Assembly (NCBI RefSeq): GCF_014191775.1
Contig: NZ_JACHXA010000005.1
Location: forward strand, 1-64,000
Reading direction: 5' to 3'
DNA from: Limibacillus halophilus
GTDB taxonomy: Bacteria; Pseudomonadota; Alphaproteobacteria; Kiloniellales; CECT-8803
Length of the DNA: 64,000 bases
A program made the position numbers and the translations under genes. The notes under the pieces were generated by a model. That model saw nothing but the letters and a program-made list of their open reading frames with translations. It made no database searches and was not told where the DNA came from. Below are positions 27,985 through 36,679 of this stretch, piece after piece. Positions within the stretch are counted from its first letter, which is position 1, and each line of letters opens with the position of its first letter.

Positions 27985-28256
27985 AAGCCGTCACCGCAAT
28001 TGTTTCCGGGCGCGTTCAGGGAGTCTGGTTCCGCGCTTGGACGAAAGAACAGGCAGGCGAGTTGGGGCTTAGCGGTTGGGTGAGAAACCGGCGCGATGGT
28101 ACCGTGGAAGCGCTGTTATGCGGAGATACCGCGTCGGTTGATCGCATGCTTGTGTTGCTGAAGGAGGGGCCGCCGTTGGCGAAGGTTTTTGCGGTTGACT
28201 GTCAGGTGTGGGCAGGGGATATCCCGGACGATTTTACTCAAATAGCCACGCTTTAA
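27981..28256 (+). CDS. acyP: Acylphosphatase
   Basis: 91 residues from the ATG at 27981, which overlaps the previous stop and follows GGAGGAA. Hydrolyses acyl phosphates such as acetyl phosphate and carbamoyl phosphate. The catalytic pair is Arg18 ('VQGVWFRAW') and Asn36 ('GWVRNRRDGTVEA'). In the pcc operon it could remove carboxyphosphate, an intermediate of biotin carboxylation, but that is inference. Sequence and length are standard. Confidence 0.93.
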   Translation: MKAVTAIVSGRVQGVWFRAWTKEQAGELGLSGWVRNRRDGTVEALLCGDTASVDRMLVLLKEGPPLAKVFAVDCQVWAGDIPDDFTQIATL

Positions 28257-28332
28257 GATCTGATGTCATCTTGATCTTGTAGCTCTATCTCGTGGCGACT
28301 ACCATATATCGCGTTTAAATCAAGGAGACTCC

Positions 28333-30576
28333 ATGTCCGCAGCTAAGATCGAGAACGGCGGAAAGATACAGCCTGTGCGCTTGGCGGATGCGCTGTCCGA
28401 GCGGTATCTCAACTATGCGCTCTCGACCATCATGGCGCGTTCCCTGCCAGACGTGCGCGACGGGTTGAAGCCGGTCCATCGCCGCTTGCTATACGCTATG
28501 CGGCAACTACGCTTGAATCCGGATTCACCCTATAAGAAGTCGGCCCGCGTGGTCGGTGACGTCATCGGTAAGTTTCACCCGCATGGTGATCAATCCATCT
28601 ACGACGCCCTTGTGCGCTTAGCGCAAGATTTTGCCTTGAGGTTCCCGTTGATCGATGGCCAGGGGAACTTCGGCAACATTGATGGGGATAACGCGGCAGC
28701 CATGCGCTATACGGAAGCGCGGCTGACAGCTGTCGCCGAGGCGTTGCTTGCGGGTATCGATGAGGACACCGTTGACTTTCGGGCGACATACGACGGCGAG
28801 GGCCTGGAACCGGTCGTTCTTCCGGCGGCCTTTCCGAACCTGTTGGCGAACGGCTCTCAAGGTATCGCGGTGGGGATGGCAACATCGATTCCGCCGCACA
28901 ATGTCGAGGAAATTTGCGATGCACTTCTGCATCTGATCAAGAGCCCAAACGCAACGATCGAGAAACTCGTAGATCTGATGCCAGGTCCCGATTTTCCAAC
29001 CGGTGGCCTGTTGGTTGAAGACCGCTCCGCATTGGTTGAAGCATACCGCACGGGCCGAGGTTCATTCCGCGTCCGGGCGCGCTGGGAGCAGGAGAATATC
29101 CGTGGTGGCGGTTATCGGATCATCATCACAGAAATTCCTTTCCAGGTGCAAAAATCGAAGCTGATTGAGCGCATTGCCGACCTTCTGCATCAGAAGAAAC
29201 TTCCGTTGCTGGCCGACGTCATGGATGAATCGGCCGCCGATGTTCGAATCGTCTTGGAGCCGCGTAGTCGCAACGTCGAACCAGAGATGCTGATGGAGCA
29301 CCTGTTCAAGCAGACAGATTTGGAATCACGGTTCGGCTTGAACATGAACGTTCTGGACGCAAGCCACACACCCAGTGTCATGGATCTGCGTCAGGTTCTG
29401 CAGGCTTTCCTCGACCATCGGCATGAGGTGCTTGAGCGCCGGACCCGACACCGCCTGGGGCAGATCATCAAGCGTTTGGAAATGCTTGATGGGTATCTGA
29501 TTGCTTATCTGAACCTTGATGAAGTTATCCGGATCATTCGCGAAGAGGACGATGCCAAGGCCTCATTGATCGCCGCATTTGATCTGACTGAAGGGCAGGC
29601 TGACGCAATCCTCAATATGCGCCTGCGCAATTTGCGTAAGCTGGAGGAGATGGAAATCCGCAAGGAGCACTCTGCTTTGTCCGAGGAGCGCGCCGATCTG
29701 GCGGCGCTACTGGAGGACGAACCGAGGCGGTGGCGTGTAATCTCGGAACAGATTGCCGATATTCGCAAAACCTTCAGCAAAAAAACCGATCTCGGGCGCA
29801 GGCGCACTCAGCTTGCTGAAGCACCGGCCGACATCGTCGTTCCCTTGGAAGCGGTCATTGAACGCGAGCCGGTGACAATCCTGTGTTCCGACCGTGGTTG
29901 GATACGTGCCATGAAGGGGCACATGGATGACCTGTCGAGTGCAAAGTACAAGGACGGTGATCGCGAGCGCTTCGCGCTTCACGCCCATACGACGGATAGA
30001 TTGTTGGTCGTCGCCACGAACGGACGAATTTATACCCTCGGGGTCGACAAGTTGCCGGGCGGTCGCGGTTTCGGAGAGCCGGTCCGTTTAATGATCGATC
30101 TACCCAATGACCATGATGTCGTATCGTTGCTGGTTCACAAACCGGGGGGACGGTTGCTGTTGGCTTCGTCGGACGGACGTGGATTTATCGCAAAGGAAGA
30201 TGATCTGATCGCCCAGACCAAGAATGGCAAGCAGGCCCTCAATGTCAGCGGTGAGGTTGAGACGCAGGTTTGCCGCCGGATTCCGGAAACGGCTGATAGT
30301 GTCGCGGTGGTTGGTGACAATCATAAACTCCTGGTATTCGGGCTTGATGAGTTGCCGGAAATGTCACGCGGGCGCGGCGTTATGTTGCAGCGATACCGCG
30401 ATGGTGGGCTTGCCGATGCACAGGTGTTTCAGCGATCGGAAGGCTTGAGCTGGACGATGGGTGGAAGCGGCGAGCGGACACGTACCGAAACCGACCTAAC
30501 GCCGTGGTTGGGTAAACGCGCTTCTGCGGGTCGATTGCCGCCGCGTGGCTTTCCGCGCAGCAATCGGTTCGACTGA
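28333..30576 (+). CDS. parC: DNA topoisomerase IV subunit A
   Basis: 747 residues. With ParE it decatenates daughter chromosomes. The winged-helix domain has 'LKPVHRRLLYAMRQLRLNPDSPYKKSARVVGDVIGKFHPHGD' in sequence, the catalytic Tyr126 in 'AMRYTEARL', and the C-terminal beta-pinwheel (about 500-747) shows ParC-style blades rather than the GyrA box. In the quinolone-determining region the E. coli Ser80 position is Gln87 and Glu84 is Asp91. RBS AAGGAG lies before the ATG. It starts 76 bases after acyP. Confidence 0.95.
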   Translation: MSAAKIENGGKIQPVRLADALSERYLNYALSTIMARSLPDVRDGLKPVHRRLLYAMRQLRLNPDSPYKKSARVVGDVIGKFHPHGDQSIYDALVRLAQDFALRFPLIDGQGNFGNIDGDNAAAMRYTEARLTAVAEALLAGIDEDTVDFRATYDGEGLEPVVLPAAFPNLLANGSQGIAVGMATSIPPHNVEEICDALLHLIKSPNATIEKLVDLMPGPDFPTGGLLVEDRSALVEAYRTGRGSFRVRARWEQENIRGGGYRIIITEIPFQVQKSKLIERIADLLHQKKLPLLADVMDESAADVRIVLEPRSRNVEPEMLMEHLFKQTDLESRFGLNMNVLDASHTPSVMDLRQVLQAFLDHRHEVLERRTRHRLGQIIKRLEMLDGYLIAYLNLDEVIRIIREEDDAKASLIAAFDLTEGQADAILNMRLRNLRKLEEMEIRKEHSALSEERADLAALLEDEPRRWRVISEQIADIRKTFSKKTDLGRRRTQLAEAPADIVVPLEAVIEREPVTILCSDRGWIRAMKGHMDDLSSAKYKDGDRERFALHAHTTDRLLVVATNGRIYTLGVDKLPGGRGFGEPVRLMIDLPNDHDVVSLLVHKPGGRLLLASSDGRGFIAKEDDLIAQTKNGKQALNVSGEVETQVCRRIPETADSVAVVGDNHKLLVFGLDELPEMSRGRGVMLQRYRDGGLADAQVFQRSEGLSWTMGGSGERTRTETDLTPWLGKRASAGRLPPRGFPRSNRFD

Positions 30577-30609
30577 TCGTCCTCATTTGCAGAGGATGTA
30601 TACTGGGGC

Positions 30610-30642
30610 TATGCAGATGCCTGGGCCATGCTATAAGGCATG
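30610..30642 (+). promoter_or_regulatory. bioY upstream region: -10-like elements and inverted repeat
   Basis: TATGCA at 30610-30615 stands 17 bases after TTGCAG (30587-30592), a possible promoter. Just downstream, CATGC (30627-30631) and GCATG (30638-30642) flank TATAAG, an inverted repeat that could be an operator. The known BioR site (TTATCTATAA-like) was sought and not found. A 6-bp leader hairpin, GAGCGT with ACGCTC, lies at 30660-30676. Confidence 0.3.
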
Positions 30643-30702
30643 AATAAAGACCGTGGAACGAGCGTACACGACGCTCTTTCCTGCCAATAGAGGAGGTATT
30701 CA

Positions 30703-31299
30703 ATGACAACATATGCAGCCGGACAGCCAGCACTTTCTGCTGTGATTTGGCCCGCTTCCGACGGAGCTTCAAAGGCAGCGCGTGCGCTTCTCCTGGTCGT
30801 TGTCGGCAGCCTAGCACTGGCCGTTTCGGCCAAAGTAAAGGTGCCATTCTATCCTGTAGACATGACCATGCAGACCTTTGTCGTGATGGTCCTGGCTATG
30901 GCCTATGGCTGGCGGTTGGGGATGGCGACGGTCGCGCTCTACCTGGCCGAAGGATTGATGGGGTTGCCGGTATTCACCGGAACGCCGGAGCGCGGTCTGG
31001 GCCTTGCCTACATGCTGGGTACGACAGGCGGGTACCTTGTCGGAATGCTGGTTGCGGCCGGTATCGTGGGGTGGCTTGCCGAACGCGGGTTTGACCGCAA
31101 CGTCGGCTCCACGTTGGTTGCAATGATGATCGGCACGTTTGTGATCTTCGCCTTGGGCCTAGCTTGGCTTGCCAGCCTCATCGGCTTCGACAAGGCCATC
31201 ACCTTCGGGTTGATGCCCTTCTTGTATAGTGAAGCTTTGAAGATCGCTTTGGCGGCAGTGCTGATGCCGTTGGCATGGAAACTCATGGCGTTGCGCTGA
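30703..31299 (+). CDS. bioY: Biotin transporter BioY (ECF substrate-binding component)
   Basis: 198 residues, about six membrane helices. BioY captures biotin in ECF-type importers and can act with or without EcfA/EcfT. Typical text is 'AKVKVPFYPVDMTMQTFVVM' (the substrate-loop region) and 'GLAYMLGTTGGYLVGM'. RBS GAGGAGG stands before the ATG. No ATPase or EcfT gene lies nearby, so this is a solitary BioY. Its position 3 kb after biotin-dependent pccA fits a role in supplying the cofactor. Confidence 0.95.
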   Translation: MTTYAAGQPALSAVIWPASDGASKAARALLLVVVGSLALAVSAKVKVPFYPVDMTMQTFVVMVLAMAYGWRLGMATVALYLAEGLMGLPVFTGTPERGLGLAYMLGTTGGYLVGMLVAAGIVGWLAERGFDRNVGSTLVAMMIGTFVIFALGLAWLASLIGFDKAITFGLMPFLYSEALKIALAAVLMPLAWKLMALR

Positions 31300-31391
31300 T
31301 CGGAAAAGTGGGTTCGTCGAATAGGAATTTTCTATCCGCGTTGCAGCATTGTAGATTCGATTTTACGGTAATTTTTACCGGATTCTGTTAG

Positions 31392-31420
31392 AAAGGGCGG
31401 GCTTATACCCGCCCTTTTTT
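31392..31420 (+). terminator. Intrinsic terminator after bioY
   Basis: AAAGGGCGGG (31392-31401) and CCCGCCCTTT (31408-31417) make a 10-bp perfect stem around CTTATA, with T6 at 31415-31420. It lies 92 bases after bioY. Confidence 0.9.
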
Positions 31421-31569
31421 CCTTGCATTTATGTCAGGTTCCGTACTTGTTCCCGCATTTTTGCTGCAATGCGGCATTTTTATGCTCAAATTGCCATGAA
31501 ACAGCTTTGCTTTTCCAAGACGGTCTTATAGCATCACACCCGATCGCAAGTTCGGTGATTGGCAGGGGT

Positions 31570-31595
31570 CGGAGCACAACAATAAAATCGCTCCG
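31570..31595. repeat. Inverted repeat before the TakP-like gene
   Basis: CGGAGC (31570-31575) and GCTCCG (31590-31595) flank 14 AT-rich bases, about 70 bases before the TRAP gene start. A direct repeat GCATTTTT also occurs twice near 31,460-31,490. The 245-base gap has no clear consensus promoter. Either element could be regulatory; neither is proven. Confidence 0.25.
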
Positions 31596-31665
31596 AGGCT
31601 GATAGAGCGGACTTAGGCGTAGTCTAAATGGCACGTAATAAAAAAAACCACGGGAGGTTTAACGA

Positions 31666-32766
31666 ATGAAACGGCGCGATTTTCTTAAAAATGCAAGTGT
31701 TGCGAGTGTTGGTGCGGCAGCGGCGGCTTCCACCGCTTTTCCCGCTCCGGCAATTGCGCAGCAGCGCATCGATATGGCGATTGTGAGCACCTGGCCACGC
31801 GATTTCCCGGGTTTGGGAACCGGCGCGCAGCGTTTTGCACAGCGTGTTTCGGACCTGACCGAGGGGCGCATCAACGTCCAGTACTTTGCGGCGGGCGAGC
31901 GCGTTGGCGCGTTCGACTCTTTTGACGAAGTTGCTTCCGGCAACGCGCAGGCCTATCACGCGGCCGACTATTACTGGAAGGGCAAACACCCGGCTTGGGC
32001 TTACTTCACAGCGGTTCCTTTCGGGCTAACCTATACCGAAATTAATGCCTGGATTCGCTTCATGGGCGGCCAGCAACTTTGGGACCAATTGGCTGGAGAC
32101 TTCGGCCTCAAGTGCCTGATGTGCGGCAATACGGGCGTGCAGATGGGCGGTTGGTTCAACAAGGAAATCAACACGGCCGATGACCTCAAAGGTCTGAAGA
32201 TGCGTATTCCTGGGTTGGGCGGTGACGTCTTGGCCAAGTTGGGCGCGTCTCCGGTTTCACTCCCCGGTGGCCAGATTTATGAGAACCTGATTTCCGGCGC
32301 CATCGACGCAACCGAGTGGGTTGGCCCCTGGAATGACCAGGTCATGAAGTTCTACGAGGCTGCCAAGTACTACTACTATCCGGGTATGCATGAGCCGGGC
32401 GCGATGTTGTCGCTGGGTATGAATGCATCTTGGTGGAGCACGCTTTCCAAGTCGGATCAGCTTGCCATTGAAGCGGCTTCCTCGATGGAAAACGATGTCA
32501 TGATGTCCGAGTTCAACGCTAAGAACGGTACATCTCTGACACAGCTCATCAAGGAGCAGGGTGTCCAGCTTCGTAAGTTCAGTGATGAGATTTACGATAG
32601 CTTCGGCGAGGCAGCTGATGAAGTGTTTGACGAGGTCCGCGCACATAGTGACTTGGCGAGCACCGTCCATGATAGCTTTGTAGCGGCTCGTGCCGACGTT
32701 GGTGGATGGGGTAACCTCGCCGAGGTCGCCTATATCACTCAACGTAACCGCGTCCTGGGCGTCTGA
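31666..32766 (+). CDS. TakP-like TRAP transporter solute-binding protein (2-oxo acid type)
   Basis: 366 residues with a twin-arginine signal, 'KRRDFLKNA', and a likely cut after 'PAIA'. The family is that of Rhodobacter TakP, which binds pyruvate and other 2-oxo acids through a cation. The matching residues are present: Gln159 ('GVQMGG'), Glu217-Trp218 ('DATEWVG') and the conserved Arg180 ('KMRIPG'). RBS GGGAGG stands before the ATG. It is the first gene of a P-Q-M operon. Ligand choice (oxo acid, possibly branched-chain oxo acid or lactate) is inferred. Confidence 0.88.
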   Translation: MKRRDFLKNASVASVGAAAAASTAFPAPAIAQQRIDMAIVSTWPRDFPGLGTGAQRFAQRVSDLTEGRINVQYFAAGERVGAFDSFDEVASGNAQAYHAADYYWKGKHPAWAYFTAVPFGLTYTEINAWIRFMGGQQLWDQLAGDFGLKCLMCGNTGVQMGGWFNKEINTADDLKGLKMRIPGLGGDVLAKLGASPVSLPGGQIYENLISGAIDATEWVGPWNDQVMKFYEAAKYYYYPGMHEPGAMLSLGMNASWWSTLSKSDQLAIEAASSMENDVMMSEFNAKNGTSLTQLIKEQGVQLRKFSDEIYDSFGEAADEVFDEVRAHSDLASTVHDSFVAARADVGGWGNLAEVAYITQRNRVLGV

Positions 32767-32789
32767 GCTTAAGGCTATTTCATGAAGTA

Positions 32790-32817
32790 GGGATGGAGCC
32801 GTGAACGGCTCCGTCCC
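32790..32817 (+). promoter_or_regulatory. Intercistronic hairpin between dctP and dctQ
   Basis: GGGATGGAGCCG (32790-32801) pairs with CGGCTCCGTCCC (32806-32817), 12 pairs with one G-U, around TGAA, 24 bases after the dctP stop. No T-run follows. In TRAP operons such hairpins can stabilise the binding-protein message or cut read-through, giving more P than Q and M. The second TRAP operon has an equivalent. Confidence 0.6.
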
Positions 32818-32843
32818 GCTCATGGTATGAGAACTCTGAAATC

Positions 32844-33902
32844 ATGTCTGTAGATCTCGACGCTACGCGGCCTGCCGCTTATGCGGATGAAAGCTATCCG
32901 TCATGGGTTTTGCTGTTGCGCGCCCTGACGTGGTCGCTGACGGCTGTCGTGCTTTTGTTTCTGATCAACAACTACCTTATTTTCTGGCGTGGCTGGCCGG
33001 GGGTCACCGGGCTTATGGGAGACCTGGGGTGGCTCGGCGCGGATTCGAAGGGTAAAGATCTGACCGGTGCGCCCTTGTTTCAAGCAAGCGCGCAGACGCT
33101 CGGTTATGTTCTCGCAGTGTTAGGTTGTAGCTTTTATGCCTTTCGGTCGAGCAGGACGCGGTTGCGCACTGATGTGGAGCGCCTTTCCGGCGTTGCCGCC
33201 TTTATCGCGCGTGCCGCCTTCTGGTCCGTTCTACTGATCGGATTGGCGGACGCCGCCATATCATTCCTCCGGGTTGAAGGCTTTCTTGAGAGCGTTGTCG
33301 GGAAAGGCCTCTCTGACAGCTTGGGCCGCCCTCAGTTTCGCGGAGATTATGTGCATTACCCACTGATTGGGGCCTCGCTGGTAATTGCGGCCTTGACCCG
33401 GGGTATCAGCTTTATCTGGCTTGCGACGCTGGTCGTCTTTGCTGAACTGCAAATCGTGGTGGCGAGGTTCATTTTTTCCTATGAGCAGGCATTTATGGGA
33501 GACCTCGTGCGATTTTGGTACGCGGCGCTATTCCTGTTCGCCAGCGCTTACACTTTGATCGAAGGTGGGCACGTCAGGGTCGACGTGCTCTATACGCGCT
33601 TCACGCCGCAACGCAAAGGCTTGGTGAATGCGTTGGGGGCCTTGTTGCTCGGGATTCCTCTTTGTTGGGTCATCCTGATCCGCGGCATGTGGGAAAAATC
33701 GTTCATTATCAATAGCCCGCTACTGAGTTATGAGGTCACACAGTCTGGCTTCGGTATGTACAGCAAGTACCTAATGGCGGGGTTCCTGGCGATTTTTGCT
33801 GTGACCATGATGATTCAGTTCGCCAGCTATTTATTGGAAGGCGTAGCAGACGCCAGGGATGAGCCCGGCCGTCGTGACCTTGACAGCGAGGCGGGCCACT
33901 AA
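32844..33902 (+). CDS. TRAP transporter small membrane subunit, long form (DctQ/TakQ)
   Basis: 352 residues, about twice the usual 160-200 of DctQ. Seven or eight hydrophobic segments are visible. The C-terminal half, from about 225, has the DctQ signature: 'LFASAYTLIEGGHVRVDVLYTRFTPQRKGLVNALGALL', here in sequence order. The N-terminal half adds four helices of unknown role, with a soluble loop 'GDLGWLGADSKGKDLTG'. The long form goes with TakP-type operons. It precedes dctM by 22 bases. Confidence 0.88.
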   Translation: MSVDLDATRPAAYADESYPSWVLLLRALTWSLTAVVLLFLINNYLIFWRGWPGVTGLMGDLGWLGADSKGKDLTGAPLFQASAQTLGYVLAVLGCSFYAFRSSRTRLRTDVERLSGVAAFIARAAFWSVLLIGLADAAISFLRVEGFLESVVGKGLSDSLGRPQFRGDYVHYPLIGASLVIAALTRGISFIWLATLVVFAELQIVVARFIFSYEQAFMGDLVRFWYAALFLFASAYTLIEGGHVRVDVLYTRFTPQRKGLVNALGALLLGIPLCWVILIRGMWEKSFIINSPLLSYEVTQSGFGMYSKYLMAGFLAIFAVTMMIQFASYLLEGVADARDEPGRRDLDSEAGH

Positions 33903-33924
33903 GGCGCGCGTTTAGGATACAATC

Positions 33925-36588
33925 ATGGAACTTTTCTTCCTGGCTCTGCTCATCCTAATCATGGCCTCTGCTTTGGCATCGGGTTTTCCCGTGGCTTTTG
34001 CTTTGCCAGGGTCGGCGATCCTGACCATCGGCGCAGCTGCGGCGGCGGGATACCTTTTTGCTGGAAATGCATCCGAGTACTTTACGCAGGACGGGCCTAT
34101 CCAATGGCTGAGTGCCGGTGTTACCAACTTCCGTGGCGTCTACTGGGAAGTTGAACGAGATACTCTGATCGCCATTCCCCTGTTCGTTTTCATGGGGATC
34201 ATGCTCCAGCGGTCGAAGATCGCCGAGGACCTGCTCGTCACCATGGCCCAGTTGTTTGGCCCAATACCCGGTGGCCTGGGTATCTCCGTTGTGTTTGTGG
34301 GTGCGCTTCTTGCCGCGACAACCGGGATCGTCGGCGCCACGGTCGTCGCCATGGGTTTGATTTCTCTGCCTGCCATGTTGCGTAACAATTATTCCAAAGC
34401 CTTGGCGACGGGCACTATCGCAGCCTCCGGTACGCTTGGGCAGATCATCCCGCCTTCGATCGTCCTTATCATTCTGGCTGACCAGTTGGCGAGCGCTTCG
34501 GATCAGGCAAGCACGGCTCGGAAAGCAGCCTACAAGCTAGCGACTGGCGAATTTTCGATGCCGTCCGAACTGGATGTGGTCTCAACCAGCGCAGGTGACA
34601 TGTTCCTGGGTGCCTTCATCCCGGGCATCTTGTTGGTCGGCCTCTATATGGTCTTCATTCTGGTCGTCGCCATCATCAGGCCAAAGCTGGCGCCTGCAGT
34701 CCATTATGAAGGAAAATACGACGCCCGCTTCGCCATCAATGTGGTGTTGTCGCTGGTGCCGCCGCTGGCGCTTATTGTCGCCGTGTTGGGGTCAATCCTG
34801 CTTGGTATTGCAACTGTCAACCAGGCAGGTGCCATCGGCGCCGTTGGTGCGACGATCATGGCAGGTTATCGACTAAAGGAAGGGGAGAAAGGCGCCTACA
34901 TCCCGGCGGTTCTCGCCGTCTTGTCGCTCATAGTCATATTCGTGTTGTTGGCGTATTTCGATCTGAACATCAAGAGTATGGATACGCGCGATGACTACAT
35001 AGGTGTCACTCTTGCTCTGGCGGCCGTCGCGGTCTTCCTGTTCGCGGTTTTGTGGAGCGGCTGGCGAACAATCAAGATCGGTGACACGCTTAAGGGAGTG
35101 ATGATCGACACCGCGAAGACCACCTCGATGGTTTTTATCATCCTGTTGGGCGCCGCGATGTTGACGGCCGCATTCCGCGCCTTTGGCGGTGAAGAGCTCG
35201 TGCGTGAGTTCTTGACCGGCTTACCGGGTGGTTTCTGGGCACAGTTCTTTGTTGTGATGGCCGTGATTTTTGTCCTGGGGTTCTTTTTGGACTTCATCGA
35301 AATCGCGGTTGTCGTGGTGCCGATCGTGGCGCCCATTCTCCTGGCCGATCCGGGTGCCAATGTCACGGCGGTCTGGCTGGGTGTAATGATTGGCCTCAAC
35401 ATCCAGACGTCGTTTTTGACGCCGCCCTTCGGTTTCGCTCTCTTTTACCTTCGTGGAGTGGCTCCGCCCATCGTTAAGACGCTGCACATGTACAAGGGCG
35501 TAGTGGCCTTCATCGGATTGCAGCTTGTGGCGCTGGTCATTGTGGCGTTCCTGCCAAGCTTGGTGAATTACCTTCCAAACCGGGTCTACCTAACGTCCGA
35601 AACCGCACCGCCGCCTTTGAATCCGCGTTTGCAGGCCTGCATAGAACAGAACCTCTTCACCTATTATGACGAGGAGGGTGATAGCTTGCGCGCCAGTATC
35701 GCAGCTGCGCGCAATCTTGATATCGGGGCGCTGCCCAAGGATGATCAGAGTGATCTGAATGCAGCTCTGGAGAAGGCGTCGGAGATTTTCGAGAGGGTCG
35801 CGGCGGTCCGTGCGGCCCAAACCGCCATCGACGCTTACCTGCCCGAGTACAAAGACCTGCATCTCAGTGTGCGCGCCGCGCAGGCGGACATTATCAAGAT
35901 CAAAGACGAACTCAGCGATTTGAACCAAACCTTAACGCGAATCTCGCGCGCCGAGGAACCCAACACCCAACGGATCGAGCGGATCAAGAGCAGGATCGCC
36001 GAGTTGGAAGCTATGTCCGACACGACCTTGGCAAGCATTCCGGATATCTGGGAAGAAAAGCACGCGGCCTATGTGAAGCTGGCCAATGAGCACAAGAAGC
36101 AACTCAACCTTTATCGCCGGACGTCTGACGGCTCCTACGAGGCCGTGGCAGCTATCAAGATTAAGATAGACCAGACCGACGCCTTGGTGGCTCTTGCCGA
36201 TGATATGACAGCGCTTGAAAACCTGTTGGCTTCCAGTTCATCGGAAGAAGCCCAGGATCGTTTGAAGGAACTGGAAAGCCGTCTCAATGAAATCGATGGC
36301 ACAAGCGACATCAAATCGCAGCTATCTAAGGCGCGACGGGAGCTTCGCAAAGAAGGTACCGATCAACAGGAGGTCGCGGAGCGGCTGGCTGCTGCGCTGC
36401 AAGCTTATGATGGCGAAGTTGCTTGGCGTCAGAATGCACAAGGAGCGCTGTTGTCGGGTTTAAGTGCCTATGAAGGCGCGATCAAGCACAACCTTGGTTT
36501 GCGTCAGCAAAGCCGCTTGCCGGATGACATTGCGCTGGATGTGGCCGCCTGCCGATCACACCACAACGATGTGTCCCTGAGCTTCTGA
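33925..36588 (+). CDS. TRAP transporter large subunit (DctM/TakM) with ~330-residue coiled-coil tail
   Basis: 887 residues, about double the usual 430. Residues 1-550 are membrane-embedded DctM: 'ALATGTIAASGTLGQIIPPSIVLIILADQ' in the first half and 'VWLGVMIGLNIQTSFLTPPFGFALFYLRGVAP' in the second, with additional helices between. After the last helix ('VAFLPSLVNYLP', about 540-552) comes a hydrophilic tail of ~330 residues with heptad-like coiled-coil segments, such as 'DIIKIKDELSDLNQTLTRI' and 'RIERIKSRIAELEAM'. There is no frameshift. The tail's partner is unknown. Last gene of the operon. Confidence 0.9.
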   Translation: MELFFLALLILIMASALASGFPVAFALPGSAILTIGAAAAAGYLFAGNASEYFTQDGPIQWLSAGVTNFRGVYWEVERDTLIAIPLFVFMGIMLQRSKIAEDLLVTMAQLFGPIPGGLGISVVFVGALLAATTGIVGATVVAMGLISLPAMLRNNYSKALATGTIAASGTLGQIIPPSIVLIILADQLASASDQASTARKAAYKLATGEFSMPSELDVVSTSAGDMFLGAFIPGILLVGLYMVFILVVAIIRPKLAPAVHYEGKYDARFAINVVLSLVPPLALIVAVLGSILLGIATVNQAGAIGAVGATIMAGYRLKEGEKGAYIPAVLAVLSLIVIFVLLAYFDLNIKSMDTRDDYIGVTLALAAVAVFLFAVLWSGWRTIKIGDTLKGVMIDTAKTTSMVFIILLGAAMLTAAFRAFGGEELVREFLTGLPGGFWAQFFVVMAVIFVLGFFLDFIEIAVVVVPIVAPILLADPGANVTAVWLGVMIGLNIQTSFLTPPFGFALFYLRGVAPPIVKTLHMYKGVVAFIGLQLVALVIVAFLPSLVNYLPNRVYLTSETAPPPLNPRLQACIEQNLFTYYDEEGDSLRASIAAARNLDIGALPKDDQSDLNAALEKASEIFERVAAVRAAQTAIDAYLPEYKDLHLSVRAAQADIIKIKDELSDLNQTLTRISRAEEPNTQRIERIKSRIAELEAMSDTTLASIPDIWEEKHAAYVKLANEHKKQLNLYRRTSDGSYEAVAAIKIKIDQTDALVALADDMTALENLLASSSSEEAQDRLKELESRLNEIDGTSDIKSQLSKARRELRKEGTDQQEVAERLAAALQAYDGEVAWRQNAQGALLSGLSAYEGAIKHNLGLRQQSRLPDDIALDVAACRSHHNDVSLSF

Positions 36589-36679
36589 TTTCCTGAGGTT
36601 TTGACACGGGGGCTTGCGTCGTATTGATCAGCCGCGGGTCCGATATTCCGGAGGGGACGTTGGGCCCGTAGTGCTTTGA

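Noticed and set aside
30577-30702. BioR operator before bioY
   Set aside because: No TTATCTATAA-like palindrome is present in the 126-base gap; the only palindrome has CATGC arms.
33925-36588. The 887-residue DctM as a fusion or frameshift artefact
   Set aside because: The frame is continuous, codon use does not change, and the tail has no start codon with a ribosome site of its own, so a single gene is the simpler reading.
31660-36588. Assigning the first TRAP system to a fixed substrate
   Set aside because: Gln159 and Glu217-Trp218 support the 2-oxo acid group, but neighbouring genes give no metabolic confirmation, so only the family is named.
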